From the NCBI RefSeq assembly GCF_018343515.1, contig NZ_JAGYPD010000002.1:62001-126000 (forward strand): a DNA stretch of 64,000 nucleotides, in the 5' to 3' direction. A program made the position numbers and the translations under genes. This document shows positions 24,871 through 32,485 of the stretch, in pieces (the first letter of the stretch is position 1; each line of letters begins with the position of its first letter). The notes beneath the pieces were generated by a model. It saw nothing but the letters and a program-made list of their open reading frames with translations. It was not told the origin of the DNA and did not search any database. Origin of the DNA: Bacillus sp. FJAT-50079. Lineage in GTDB: Bacteria; Bacillota; Bacilli; Bacillales; Bacillaceae_C.

Positions 24871-24901
24871 TTCGTAAATATATACCCCCTATGAGTATAA
24901 A
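24871..24901 (+). promoter_or_regulatory. CsoR-type operator before the second copZ
   Basis: TATACCCCCTATGAGTATA (24881-24899) matches the csoR and copA elements (TATA-CCCC...TATA). TATAAA at its right edge may serve as -10, with a weak TTCGTA at 24871 as -35. The leader to the gene is about 95 bases and can fold through GGGCAA / TTGCCC. Confidence 0.5.
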
Positions 24902-24996
24902 AAAGGGGGGCAAATTAAACAGTAAAACTTGTTCAGGTTGCCCAAATATGAATCAATTTCATATTGATAAAAATTTAACTTAAAGGAGAGAAAAAC

Positions 24997-25203
24997 ATGG
25001 GAAATATAACATTAAAGGTGGAGGGAATGTCATGTGGGCATTGTGTAAAGAAAATCGAGGGAAGCGTTGGTGAATTAGCAGGTGTTAACCGAGTAAACGT
25101 AAAATTAGCCGATGCACAAGTAGAAGTATCATTCAATGAATCACAAGTATCAATTGAGACAATTAAAGAAACGATTGAAGATCAAGGATATGATGTAGAA
25201 TAA
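24997..25203 (+). CDS. copZ: Second copper chaperone, CopZ-like
   Basis: 68 residues, HMA domain with GMSCGHCVKKIEGSVGELAG and the same C-terminal ETIKETIEDQGYDVE ending as the first copZ. The two paralogues share most of their framework (Cys pair, SVGELAGV, KETIEDQGYD), so they arose by duplication. The His next to the first Cys differs in context (CGHC against CNHC), which may tune Cu(I) transfer. It has its own operator and terminator. Confidence 0.92.
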   Translation: MGNITLKVEGMSCGHCVKKIEGSVGELAGVNRVNVKLADAQVEVSFNESQVSIETIKETIEDQGYDVE

Positions 25204-25223
25204 GAGTGCTTCCAAAGCACTCT
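25203..25223 (+). terminator. Hairpin between copZ2 and copA
   Basis: AGAGTGCTT and AAGCACTCT form a perfect 9-bp stem with a 3-base loop starting at the stop codon of copZ2; CAAATTTTC follows. It would isolate copZ2 from copA transcription. Confidence 0.65.
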
Positions 25224-25237
25224 CAAATTTTCAAATA

Positions 25238-25257
25238 TATATACCCCTGGTAAGTAT
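25238..25257 (+). promoter_or_regulatory. CsoR-type operator before copA
   Basis: TATACCCCTGGTAAGTATA lies 20 bases before the copA start and matches the other cop elements. No clear -35 is seen at standard spacing. Confidence 0.5.
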
Positions 25258-25276
25258 ATGAGAGGTGGATATTATC

Positions 25277-27694
25277 ATGAGTAGAGAAGTAAAAGAAGCA
25301 AATATACAAATTACAGGAATGACTTGTGCAGCGTGTGCGACTGGTATTGAAAAAGGGTTAAATAAAATGGAAGGTGTCGAGCAGGCAAACGTCAACCTGG
25401 CACTAGAAAAATCATCGATCAAATATGATCCTTTAAAACTGAGTGAATCGGATTTAGAGAAGAAAATAGAAGCGCTTGGCTACGGAGTTGTGAAACAAAA
25501 AGCAGAATTTGATATTACAGGAATGACTTGTGCAAATTGTTCGTTAGGTATTGAAAAAGGGCTAAATAAAATGGAGGGTATTGCATCTGCCACCGTTAAT
25601 TTAGCGCTTGAAAAAGCAACAATCGTATATAATCCATCAGAGGTAACGATCGCAGACATTATTGCAAAGGTAGAGAAGCTTGGTTACGGTGCACACCAAA
25701 AGCAGGAGAATAAAGAGCATGTAGATTACCGTGAAAAGGCAATTAAAGACCAGAAACGAAAATTCATTATTTCAGCCATTTTGTCGTTACCATTATTATG
25801 GACGATGGTCGGGCATTTTTCATTTACATCATTCCTTTACTTACCAGATATCTTAATCAATCCGTGGCTGCAAATGGCACTCGCCACACCGGTGCAATTT
25901 ATGATCGGAAAACAGTTTTATGTCGGTGCTTACAAATCACTGCGTAATGGCACTGCAAATATGGACGTACTTGTTGCGATGGGTACTTCCGTCGCTTACT
26001 TCTACAGTTTATATCAAGCGATTGTTACGATCGGCTCTCAACACGAACCGCATCTTTACTTTGAAACGAGTGCGGTATTGATTACACTCATTCTTTTAGG
26101 AAAATATTTTGAAGCAAAAGCAAAAGGGCGATCATCAGAAGCGATAAAAAAGTTAATGGGTTTACAAGCAAAAACTGCAACTGTTGTGCGCGACGGTATT
26201 GAAAAAGAAATTCCTTTGGAAGAAGTCGTAATAGGGGACACCATTTTAGTGAAGCCAGGTGAAAAAATCCCCGTTGACGGTGAAGTACTTGAAGGGAATA
26301 CTGCTGTCGATGAATCAATGTTAACAGGAGAAAGTCTTCCGATCGATAAAAAGCAAGGGGACATCTTATTCGGTTCAACGATTAATAAAAATGGTTTTAT
26401 TCAAATGAAAGCAACGAAAGTTGGACGTGATACCGCATTAGCGCAAATTATTAAAGTCGTCGAAGATGCGCAAGGTTCAAAAGCAGAAATCCAGCGCTTA
26501 GCGGATAAAATTTCAGGTGTGTTCGTGCCGATCGTAGTAGGGATTGCGATCGTCTCATTCCTTGTTTGGATTTTATGGGTTCGACCAGGCGAAGTCACAC
26601 CAGCATTAGAAGTTTTTATTACCATCCTTGTGATTGCGTGTCCATGTGCGCTCGGTCTTGCAACACCAACATCGATTATGGCGGGCTCTGGCCGCTCAGC
26701 TGAGCTTGGTATTTTGTTCAAAGGCGGCGAGTACTTAGAGCAGACGCAAAGTATTGACACAGTTGTCGTTGATAAAACAGGAACTGTCACACATGGTAAA
26801 CCTGTATTAACAGATGTTTTACTAGCTTCTGACCAAGACGAAGAAAACTTTTTATCATTAATCGGTGCGGCTGAAAAACAATCTGAACACCCATTAGCAC
26901 AAGCAATTGTCCAAGGGATTCAAGATAAAGGTATCGAACTTGGAAATGTTCAATTTTTTGAAGCAATCCCGGGTTATGGTGTACAAGCAACTGTTTCAGG
27001 TCAAGCCGTTGTCATTGGTACACGTAAACTGATGCAACAATATGGTATTGAAATCCAATCGGTCCTCCCAACGATGGAAAAATTGGAGGGCAATGGTAAA
27101 ACCACGATGTTGGCTGCAATTAATGGACAATATGCAGGGCTAGTTGCCGTAGCAGATACGATTAAAGATACGTCTCGAGAAGCTGTACGCCGCTTACACG
27201 AAATGGGGATTAAAGTCATTATGATGACAGGGGATAACCAGCGTACAGCACAGGCAATTGCTAAAGAGGTTGGCATTGACGCGGTGATTGCGGAAGTGCT
27301 TCCCGAAGGTAAAGCAGAAGAAGTGAAAAAGATACAACAACAGGGTAAAAAGGTGGCAATGGTCGGCGATGGCATTAATGATGCACCAGCACTAGCGACG
27401 GCTGATATTGGTATGGCCATTGGTACAGGGACTGACGTTGCGATGGAAGCCGCTGATGTGACACTGATCCGTGGGGACTTAAACAGTATTGCCGACGCGA
27501 TTATTATGAGTCGCAAAACGATGCGCAATATTAAACAAAACTTATTCTGGGCATTTGGCTATAATACACTAGGGATTCCAATTGCGGCAATCGGACTACT
27601 CGCTCCTTGGGTTGCCGGTGCGGCAATGGCATTTAGTTCCTTGTCGGTCGTACTAAACGCATTACGTCTACAAAGGGTGAAATTGGAAAAGTAA
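25277..27694 (+). CDS. copA: Copper-exporting P1B-type ATPase CopA
   Basis: 805 residues from the ATG at 25277 (GAGGTGG 8 bases upstream). Two N-terminal HMA domains carry GMTCAACATGIEKGLNKM and GMTCANCSLGIEKGLNKM. The transport site is the CPC motif in ILVIACPCALGLATP, the phosphorylated Asp is in VVDKTGTVTHG, the TGES motif is MLTGESLPIDKK, the HP motif is SEHPLAQAI, and the hinge is VGDGINDAPALATADIG. It pumps Cu(I) out of the cytosol. Full length with all catalytic motifs intact. It ends the cop cluster. Confidence 0.97.
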   Translation: MSREVKEANIQITGMTCAACATGIEKGLNKMEGVEQANVNLALEKSSIKYDPLKLSESDLEKKIEALGYGVVKQKAEFDITGMTCANCSLGIEKGLNKMEGIASATVNLALEKATIVYNPSEVTIADIIAKVEKLGYGAHQKQENKEHVDYREKAIKDQKRKFIISAILSLPLLWTMVGHFSFTSFLYLPDILINPWLQMALATPVQFMIGKQFYVGAYKSLRNGTANMDVLVAMGTSVAYFYSLYQAIVTIGSQHEPHLYFETSAVLITLILLGKYFEAKAKGRSSEAIKKLMGLQAKTATVVRDGIEKEIPLEEVVIGDTILVKPGEKIPVDGEVLEGNTAVDESMLTGESLPIDKKQGDILFGSTINKNGFIQMKATKVGRDTALAQIIKVVEDAQGSKAEIQRLADKISGVFVPIVVGIAIVSFLVWILWVRPGEVTPALEVFITILVIACPCALGLATPTSIMAGSGRSAELGILFKGGEYLEQTQSIDTVVVDKTGTVTHGKPVLTDVLLASDQDEENFLSLIGAAEKQSEHPLAQAIVQGIQDKGIELGNVQFFEAIPGYGVQATVSGQAVVIGTRKLMQQYGIEIQSVLPTMEKLEGNGKTTMLAAINGQYAGLVAVADTIKDTSREAVRRLHEMGIKVIMMTGDNQRTAQAIAKEVGIDAVIAEVLPEGKAEEVKKIQQQGKKVAMVGDGINDAPALATADIGMAIGTGTDVAMEAADVTLIRGDLNSIADAIIMSRKTMRNIKQNLFWAFGYNTLGIPIAAIGLLAPWVAGAAMAFSSLSVVLNALRLQRVKLEK

Positions 27695-27900
27695 ATAACC
27701 CTTTACACTTATGCTTAAAGCGCATGAAATATTTAGAACTAAGATCTTTTAGTGTGTCAATTGTGTTCGAAAAACCTAGCGACTGATCATTATTGTTGCT
27801 CAATCCTTAGGAAAAAAAGAGATTTCATCTATTTGAAGAAGTGTTTTAAAACTTGCTAATGCACCATAGGTGATGAGCGTCAAAACCTTTATATTAATTA

Positions 27901-27940
27901 AGGTACAGTGAGGGCAAATTTCCTGTACCTTTTTATTTTT
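27901..27940. terminator. Intrinsic terminator after copA
   Basis: AAGGTACAG and CTGTACCTT pair around a 14-base loop; TTTTTATTTTT follows on the plus strand. The 3' end of the leftward SIS relic runs into it. Confidence 0.8.
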
Positions 27941-28500
27941 CCTTTCTATTCATGTCATACACCTTTCGTGCGATTTCTTCCAATATAAAAATAATTGGAA
28001 TTTGTGTAGTGATATTTATGCTTTCAAAAAAATTCTTCTGTTACATAATAGGAAATATTAAAATCAGATATTTTTGCAATTGTAGATTGCTCATTGTTGG
28101 TAATACTCAAAATCTTACTACCTTTTTCTTTTAACTTTTGAATATGCGACATAGTAATCGAATTTTCTCCTGAAACGGATAGAGCAATCGTAATACTATT
28201 TTTTAAGTCGGCATGAATCGGCATAAACCAATCTTTTATATACATAGAAAACTCTCCCAAGCTTGAAAAATATCTAGCTCCATATTCCGCGAACGTTCCT
28301 GAACTACCAATCCCGATAAAAATGACCGTCTCTGTTTTAGAAATAATCGTTGCTGCATCCTTTAACTTAGAAATGAATTTCTTCTTTTGAGTGCGCTCAA
28401 AAAACTTCGCTAACACATACTGGCAAGCTGCTTCTGCTAGGGTTGCGAAATTAGAAGATAACTGAGTGATTGAGGATAGTAGGGTGTCATATACATGCTT
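27933..28500 (-). pseudogene. RpiR/MurR-type SIS-domain regulator, truncated and frameshifted
   Basis: The SIS (sugar isomerase) domain is clear: TETVIFIGIGSSGTFAEYGA, then SITIALSVSGENSITMSHIQ and KGSKILSITNNEQSTIAKIS. The N-terminal helix-turn-helix of RpiR regulators is missing: the frame has no ATG, opening only after a stop at about 28500. Near the C-terminus a run of seven A (28026-28032, plus strand) shifts the frame; with six, the protein continues ESINITTQIPIIFILEEIAR and ends at 27933. It is therefore damaged at both ends. Its former targets are unknown. Confidence 0.7.
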
Positions 28501-28505
28501 TTATT

Positions 28506-28735
28506 ACCGTAATGACACAAAACATTTACCATCAACCTTATTTATCGTTCATAAAAGCAAAAGAACAATATATCATCCATAACTATAAAATCAGTGGAGA
28601 AGGTTGTTACCTGCTTGAATGTAAGTTTCCATCTACTCAAATTATAGATGAATTTTTAGAAGGCTTAAACGATCATGCAAATTATCAATTGTCATTAATA
28701 AATAGTGAGTACAATAAAATTGAGAAGTTTCAGAG
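28506..28735 (+). pseudogene. Lrp/AsnC RAM-domain fragment
   Basis: About 75 codons without start: YHQPYLSFIKAKEQYIIHNY, KISGEGCYLLECKFPSTQII and DEFLEGLNDHANYQLSLINS. This is the effector-binding RAM domain of Lrp/AsnC regulators (the 'f---i----v-e-y-vtGe-dyll-v' pattern). The DNA-binding half is absent. The frame happens to run into cstR, but an intervening promoter and ribosome site show cstR starts separately. Confidence 0.6.
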
Positions 28736-28754
28736 AGGAAGTAATATGATATTG

Positions 28755-28783
28755 TTGACAATATACCTCCGAGGGTATAATAT
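28755..28783 (+). promoter_or_regulatory. cstR promoter and CstR operator
   Basis: TTGACA (28755-28760), 17-base spacer, TAATAT (28778-28783). The spacer holds ATATACCTCCGAGGGTATA, an ATACC-N6-GGTAT inverted repeat as known for CstR operators. CstR should repress its own synthesis until oxidised by persulfides. Confidence 0.8.
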
Positions 28784-28811
28784 TATTCTTGTTATGGAAA
28801 GGAGAATTCAT

Positions 28812-29072
28812 ATGGAATACAATGATCAAATTAAAAATAGAGTAAAGCGTATGGAAGGACAACTTAGAGGGATTTTAAAAATGATGGAAGAAAACAAAGA
28901 TTGTAAAGAAGTCGTTACCCAGTTGTCAGCTGTTCGCTCAGCAGTAGACAGAACCGTAGGTGTGATTGTGAGTTCAAACTTAGTTGAATGTGTTCAAGAA
29001 GCTGAAAAAAACGGGGGTAAAACGGACGAATTAATTAAAGAAGCTGTTAACTTGCTTGTAAAAAGTAGATGA
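28812..29072 (+). CDS. cstR: Persulfide-sensing repressor CstR
   Basis: 86 residues from the ATG at 28812 (AAAGGAG 7 bases upstream). It is a CsoR-family protein (KNRVKRMEGQLRGILKMMEE) but its ligand set is that of CstR: two cysteines, in NKDCKEVVTQL and SNLVECVQEAE, with no Cu(I)-ligand His. In CstR these cysteines form di-, tri- or tetrasulfide bridges on exposure to persulfides, releasing DNA. It heads the sulfide detoxification cluster that follows, and is a paralogue of csoR 4.5 kb upstream. Confidence 0.93.
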   Translation: MEYNDQIKNRVKRMEGQLRGILKMMEENKDCKEVVTQLSAVRSAVDRTVGVIVSSNLVECVQEAEKNGGKTDELIKEAVNLLVKSR

Positions 29073-29079
29073 TTTATGG

Positions 29080-29122
29080 TTGACATTCTTTTTTTAACTT
29101 AGTAATATACCCATAGGGGTAC
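29080..29122 (+). promoter_or_regulatory. tusA promoter and CstR operator
   Basis: TTGACA (29080-29085), 17-base spacer, TAATAT (29103-29108). The operator ATATACCCATAGGGGTAC (29105-29122) overlaps the -10 box and the transcription start. Confidence 0.75.
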
Positions 29123-29151
29123 AGGTAATTAAATGGAATGGAGGAATGAAA

Positions 29152-29379
29152 ATGACTGTAAATAAAATATTAAACGCAAAAGGATTAATGTGTCCAATGC
29201 CGATCATAAAAACAAAAATGGCGATGAATGAGCTTGCATCAGGGCAAGTTTTAGAAATTCATACAACTGATAAGGGGGCAAAAAGCGATTTTCCAGCATG
29301 GGCAAAATCAGGCGGACACGACCTTTTGAAACACGAAGAAGAAAATGATGTTTTAAAATTTTGGATAAAAAAGAGTTAA
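29152..29379 (+). CDS. tusA: TusA-like sulfur-carrier protein
   Basis: 75 residues; ATG 29152 is chosen because GGAGG lies 7 bases before it, whereas the ATG at 29146 is too close. The TusA/SirA fold is shown by LNAKGLMCPMPIIKTKMAMN (catalytic Cys in CPMP) and DKGAKSDFPAWAKSGGHDLL. The cysteine accepts a persulfide sulfur and passes it between rhodaneses, DsrE-type proteins and other acceptors. Its place between cstR and rhodaneses fits sulfane-sulfur handling. Confidence 0.93.
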   Translation: MTVNKILNAKGLMCPMPIIKTKMAMNELASGQVLEIHTTDKGAKSDFPAWAKSGGHDLLKHEEENDVLKFWIKKS

Positions 29380-29415
29380 CTTATAAGGTGGATGGATAAC
29401 AAGGAGGTATAAGAT

Positions 29416-29778
29416 ATGGAATATGTAAACTACATTGTTATTGCATTTTTCGTCTTTTTCGTCTTACAGCGTTTTCTGCCAGCAAAAGGTGTCAGACATA
29501 TATCAGCAGCTGATGTAAAAGAGGAACTCATTAACAAAAATAAGCAATTTATTGATGTTCGAACCCCTGGAGAATTTAAAGCAAGCCATATAAAAGGGTT
29601 TAAAAATATTCCCCTCAATGAACTTTCTCAAAAAGCTGATAAAGAGCTATTAAAGGAAAATGAAGTAATTGTCATTTGTCAAAGTGGAATGAGAAGCCAA
29701 AAGGCTAGTAAAATACTAAAAAAATTAGGTTTTACAAAGGTGACAAATGTAAAAGGTGGCATGAGTGCTTGGCGCTAA
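29416..29778 (+). CDS. Membrane-anchored rhodanese-like sulfurtransferase
   Basis: 120 residues. One N-terminal membrane helix (YIVIAFFVFFVLQRFL) leads to a rhodanese domain: FIDVRTPGEFKASHIKGFKN and the active-site loop IVICQSGMRSQKASKIL with catalytic Cys, then VKGGMSAWR. The domain faces the cytosol if the positive-inside rule applies. It transfers sulfane sulfur, probably to or from TusA. Ribosome site AAGGAGGT. It sits 36 bases after tusA in the cst operon. Confidence 0.92.
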   Translation: MEYVNYIVIAFFVFFVLQRFLPAKGVRHISAADVKEELINKNKQFIDVRTPGEFKASHIKGFKNIPLNELSQKADKELLKENEVIVICQSGMRSQKASKILKKLGFTKVTNVKGGMSAWR

Positions 29779-29799
29779 TGAGATAAGGAGGAATTTGCA

Positions 29800-30096
29800 A
29801 TGAAAGAAATGACTGCAAAAGAAGTTAAGCTTTTAGTTAATGAAGGAAAGATATTAAACATCATCGATGTACGTGAAGTAGATGAAGTAGCAACAGGGAA
29901 AATTCCGGGAGCTATAAACATCCCACTAGGATTAGTTGAGTTTCGTATGCATGAATTAGATAAGTCAAAGGAATATATTATGGTTTGCCGTTCCGGAGGA
30001 AGAAGTGGTCAGGCAGCACAATTTCTTGAAAGCCAAGGATTTAATGTTATCAATATGCAAGGCGGGATGCTTTCTTGGGGAGGAATAGAGGGATAA
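29800..30096 (+). CDS. Single-domain rhodanese sulfurtransferase
   Basis: 98 residues, soluble. IDVREVDEVATGKIPGAINI (substrate-side loop), active-site IMVCRSGGRSGQAAQFL with catalytic Cys, and MQGGMLSWGG at the end. It lies 21 bases after the membrane-bound rhodanese. Having two rhodaneses in one operon is usual for CstR-controlled clusters; they channel sulfur from persulfide to thiosulfate or to carrier proteins. Confidence 0.93.
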   Translation: MKEMTAKEVKLLVNEGKILNIIDVREVDEVATGKIPGAINIPLGLVEFRMHELDKSKEYIMVCRSGGRSGQAAQFLESQGFNVINMQGGMLSWGGIEG

Positions 30097-30112
30097 ATTT
30101 TTCGAGGAATTT

Positions 30113-30131
30113 AATACCCATACAGGTATAT
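30113..30131 (+). promoter_or_regulatory. Internal CstR-type operator before the glutaredoxin gene
   Basis: AATACCCATACAGGTATAT contains ATACC-N6-GGTAT, the same architecture as at 28761 and 29105. No good -35/-10 pair was seen, so it may act as a roadblock or with a weak promoter. Confidence 0.6.
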
Positions 30132-30150
30132 CTATCAGGAGAGAGTTTAA

Positions 30151-30441
30151 ATGAATTCAGTAACCGTTTATACAACAACACAATGCCCGTATTGTGTTAT
30201 GTTAAAGAACTTTTTATCAGAACAACGCATTCAGTTTAGGGTAGTGAATGTTGAAACACAACCTGAGATTATGCAACAACTTGTAAGAATAACAGGACAA
30301 TTGGGAGTACCACAAACTGAAGTTAACGGCCAATGGATTGTAGGTTTTGATCCGCAAAATATTATTAAGGCGTTAAGAAATGGAGAAAACATCAATGGAG
30401 AAAAAGGTAGCAATTATTGCAAGCAATGGTGGATTATTTGA
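30151..30441 (+). CDS. Glutaredoxin-family thiol oxidoreductase
   Basis: 96 residues. A thioredoxin fold with the dithiol active site TTTQCPYCVMLKNFLSEQ near residue 11, the cis-Pro in QLGVPQTEVNG, and GFDPQNIIKAL. It resembles NrdH/YtnI-type mini-glutaredoxins. The last about 16 residues (after NGENINGEK) extend past the usual family end and overlap the next gene by 47 bases. In this operon it may reduce persulfides formed on the sulfurtransferases. Confidence 0.88.
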   Translation: MNSVTVYTTTQCPYCVMLKNFLSEQRIQFRVVNVETQPEIMQQLVRITGQLGVPQTEVNGQWIVGFDPQNIIKALRNGENINGEKGSNYCKQWWII

Positions 30442-30790
30442 TGCATACAAAGTGTTTAATATCGCAACAGCAGCTGCTGCAACAGATCAAGAAGTAGCAA
30501 TTTTCTTCACATTTGAAGGATTAAATTTAATTCATAAAGAGGCGGATCAGCAACTTCCAATGCCAGAAGGAAAAGAGCATTTCGCAGAAGGTTTTGCAAA
30601 ATCCAATGTTCCAGCCATTCCAGAATTAGTTGCAATGGCACAAGAAATGGGTGTAACGTTCATTGGCTGTCAAATGACAATGGATGTGATGGGATTAGAA
30701 AAAGAGAACTTTATTGATGGAATTGAAGTAGGTGGAGCCGTTACATTTTTAGAGTTTGCAAAGGATGCGGATATAACATTGACATTTTAA
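30395..30790 (+). CDS. DsrE/DsrF-like sulfur-relay protein
   Basis: 131 residues from the ATG at 30395, preceded by TGGAG inside the glutaredoxin gene. DsrE-type features: KVAIIASNGGLFDAYKVFNI at the start, a long loop with AIFFTFEGLNLIHKEAD, and the cysteine in GVTFIGCQMTMDVMGL, which in DsrE2-like proteins accepts sulfur from TusA. This is consistent with TusA, rhodaneses and DsrE forming a relay in the same operon. Confidence 0.9.
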   Translation: MEKKVAIIASNGGLFDAYKVFNIATAAAATDQEVAIFFTFEGLNLIHKEADQQLPMPEGKEHFAEGFAKSNVPAIPELVAMAQEMGVTFIGCQMTMDVMGLEKENFIDGIEVGGAVTFLEFAKDADITLTF

Positions 30791-30814
30791 CTTGTTTAAA
30801 TAGAAGTTTTATAC

Positions 30815-31230
30815 TTTGGGATGGCATATGACAAATTATTTGGTATGGTGGAGCAACAGGGAATGGGACATTGAAAGCGGAGCATCTTGATACAAAAGTT
30901 GCTATTCCAACATCTTTGGGAGGCAGTGGAAACGGTGCAGATCCAAAGAACTTCTCGTTTCTTCAGCAACAACATGTTATATAGCAACTCTTGTATATAT
31001 GCTTGAAAACAGAAAACTGCCCGTAGTAGAACTATCAATAAATTCTGAGGCTGCGATATCAGGTAATGGGTTTAACATTACTCACAATCCAATAATCATT
31101 TTATAGAGAAGATCAGGTTCAATCTGCTGAAAGAGCAATAGAAGCAGCAGATAAAAGCTGTGAAGTTGGTAATCTATTAAAAAATGCAGATGTTGCAATT
31201 GAAATCCGAGGTAAAGTGGCATTGAAATAA
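30815..31230 (+). pseudogene. OsmC/Ohr-family peroxidase-like gene, frameshifted
   Basis: OsmC-like blocks are split between frames: YGGATGNGTLKAEHLDTKVA and IPTSLGGSGNGADPK in one frame, SATTCYIATLVYMLENRK and VVELSINSEAAISGNGF in a second, with the tail AIEAADKSCEVGNLLKNADV ending at TAA 31228-31230. At least one frameshift near 30950 and an in-frame stop near 31105 break it. The SATTCYIATL and KSCEV cysteines are the thiol pair of OsmC proteins, which detoxify hydroperoxides or persulfides. Its place in the operon shows it was once part of the cst set. Confidence 0.85.
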
Positions 31231-31262
31231 TGTAGATGTACGATTGCTATTTTTTAATAATC

Positions 31263-31280
31263 AATATACCATAGGGGGTT
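31263..31280 (+). promoter_or_regulatory. CstR-type operator overlapping the ribosome site of the dioxygenase gene
   Basis: AATATACCATAGGGGGTT has an ATACC-N6-GGT match; its G-run (31274-31278) is also the Shine-Dalgarno sequence of the gene starting at 31286. The promoter boxes are not clear. Confidence 0.5.
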
Positions 31281-31285
31281 TAGGT

Positions 31286-32416
31286 ATGGGTGTAAACACA
31301 ATGACTTCAAAGGAAGTAACGAAAAAAGTATTTAATAATGAAGAACTATTTATTTTAGATGTTCGGAATGAAAGTAATTTTGCAGATTGGAAAATTGAAG
31401 GAAAAAACTTTGATTATTTAAATGTTCCTTACTTTGATTTACTTGATGGTGTGGAAGGAATTTTGGATAAGATTCCTTCTAATAAAGATGTGCTTGTTGT
31501 TTGTGCCAAAGGGCGTTCATCTATTGTGATTGCTGAGATGCTTTCAGAAAAAGGACTTTCCGTTTTTTCCTTAGAAGGCGGAATGACAGTATGGAGCGAA
31601 CATTTGGAACCTGTTAAAGTTGGGGAACTAAAAGATGGCGGAGAAATTTATCAGTTTATACGAATTGGTAAGGGATGCTTGTCTTACATGGTCGTCTCAA
31701 ACGGTGAGGCAGCCATTATTGATTCAGCAAGAATGACAAATATCTATCTTGAATTTGCCAATCATATTGGAGCAAAAATTACCCATGTATTTGATACACA
31801 CTTACATGCCGATCATATTTCCGGCGGAAGAAAACTCTCTGAAGAAACAAACGCAACATACTGGCTTCCACCAAAAGATGCTACTGAAGTAACGTTTGAT
31901 TACCAACCATTGAAAGATGGAAATGTAGTGACAATTGGTAGTACTGCTATAAATATTCATGCATTATATTCTCCAGGTCACACAATCGGGTCCACATCCT
32001 TTGTTGTGGACGAAAAGTATTTACTATCAGGAGATATTTTATTTATTGATTCCATTGGAAGACCAGATCTTGCGGGATTGGCAGAGGACTGGGTTGGGGA
32101 TTTAAGGGAAAGTCTATATAGAAGATACAGAGAATTATCTGGGAAACTCATCGTTTTACCAGCACACTTCATGATTATCGATGAATTAAATGCGGATGGT
32201 AGTGTAGCTGCAAAATTAAGTACACTTTACGAAACAAATCACGGACTAAACATTGAAGACGAAAATGATTTTAGAAAGCTTGTTACTGAAAACTTACCTC
32301 CTCAGCCAAATGCATATCAACAGATTCGTGAAACGAATATGGGGAAAATGACCCCTGATGAAGAATTGCAGCGAGAAATGGAAATTGGACCAAATCGTTG
32401 CGCGGTTCGGCAATGA
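31286..32416 (+). CDS. Rhodanese-persulfide dioxygenase fusion (CstB-related)
   Basis: 376 residues from the ATG at 31286 (AGGGGG 7 bases upstream). An N-terminal rhodanese domain (about 1-115; [18 protein letters not shown], active Cys in [16 protein letters not shown]) is fused to a metallo-beta-lactamase-fold persulfide dioxygenase: [53 protein letters not shown]. The two-His-one-Asp iron site (H of PGHT, D of SGDILF, H of HLHADH block) is intact. It should oxidise glutathione-like or bacillithiol persulfide to sulfite, with the rhodanese forming thiosulfate. The domain order is rhodanese first, unlike S. aureus CstB. Confidence 0.92.
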   Translation: MGVNTMTSKEVTKKVFNNEELFILDVRNESNFADWKIEGKNFDYLNVPYFDLLDGVEGILDKIPSNKDVLVVCAKGRSSIVIAEMLSEKGLSVFSLEGGMTVWSEHLEPVKVGELKDGGEIYQFIRIGKGCLSYMVVSNGEAAIIDSARMTNIYLEFANHIGAKITHVFDTHLHADHISGGRKLSEETNATYWLPPKDATEVTFDYQPLKDGNVVTIGSTAINIHALYSPGHTIGSTSFVVDEKYLLSGDILFIDSIGRPDLAGLAEDWVGDLRESLYRRYRELSGKLIVLPAHFMIIDELNADGSVAAKLSTLYETNHGLNIEDENDFRKLVTENLPPQPNAYQQIRETNMGKMTPDEELQREMEIGPNRCAVRQ

Positions 32417-32442
32417 AGCTTTTTCAAAAAGATTAAATTAAT

Positions 32443-32472
32443 AAAAGGGAGCCATTATTGGTTCCCTTTTTA
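32443..32472 (+). terminator. Terminator between the dioxygenase and TauE genes
   Basis: AAAAGGGAGCC pairs with GGTTCCCTTTTT around ATTATT (one mismatch); the T-run is part of the right arm. It ends only 14 bases before the tauE start, so it may reduce expression of the distal genes. Confidence 0.7.
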
Positions 32473-32485
32473 GAAGGAGGAAAAG

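Noticed and set aside
26401-26790. Long minus-strand frames inside copA
   Set aside because: They are shadows of the strongly conserved P-type ATPase frame.
28470-28811. Long N-terminal extension of cstR
   Set aside because: The extension is an Lrp RAM-domain relic; a promoter, CstR operator and ribosome site lie between it and the true cstR ATG at 28812.
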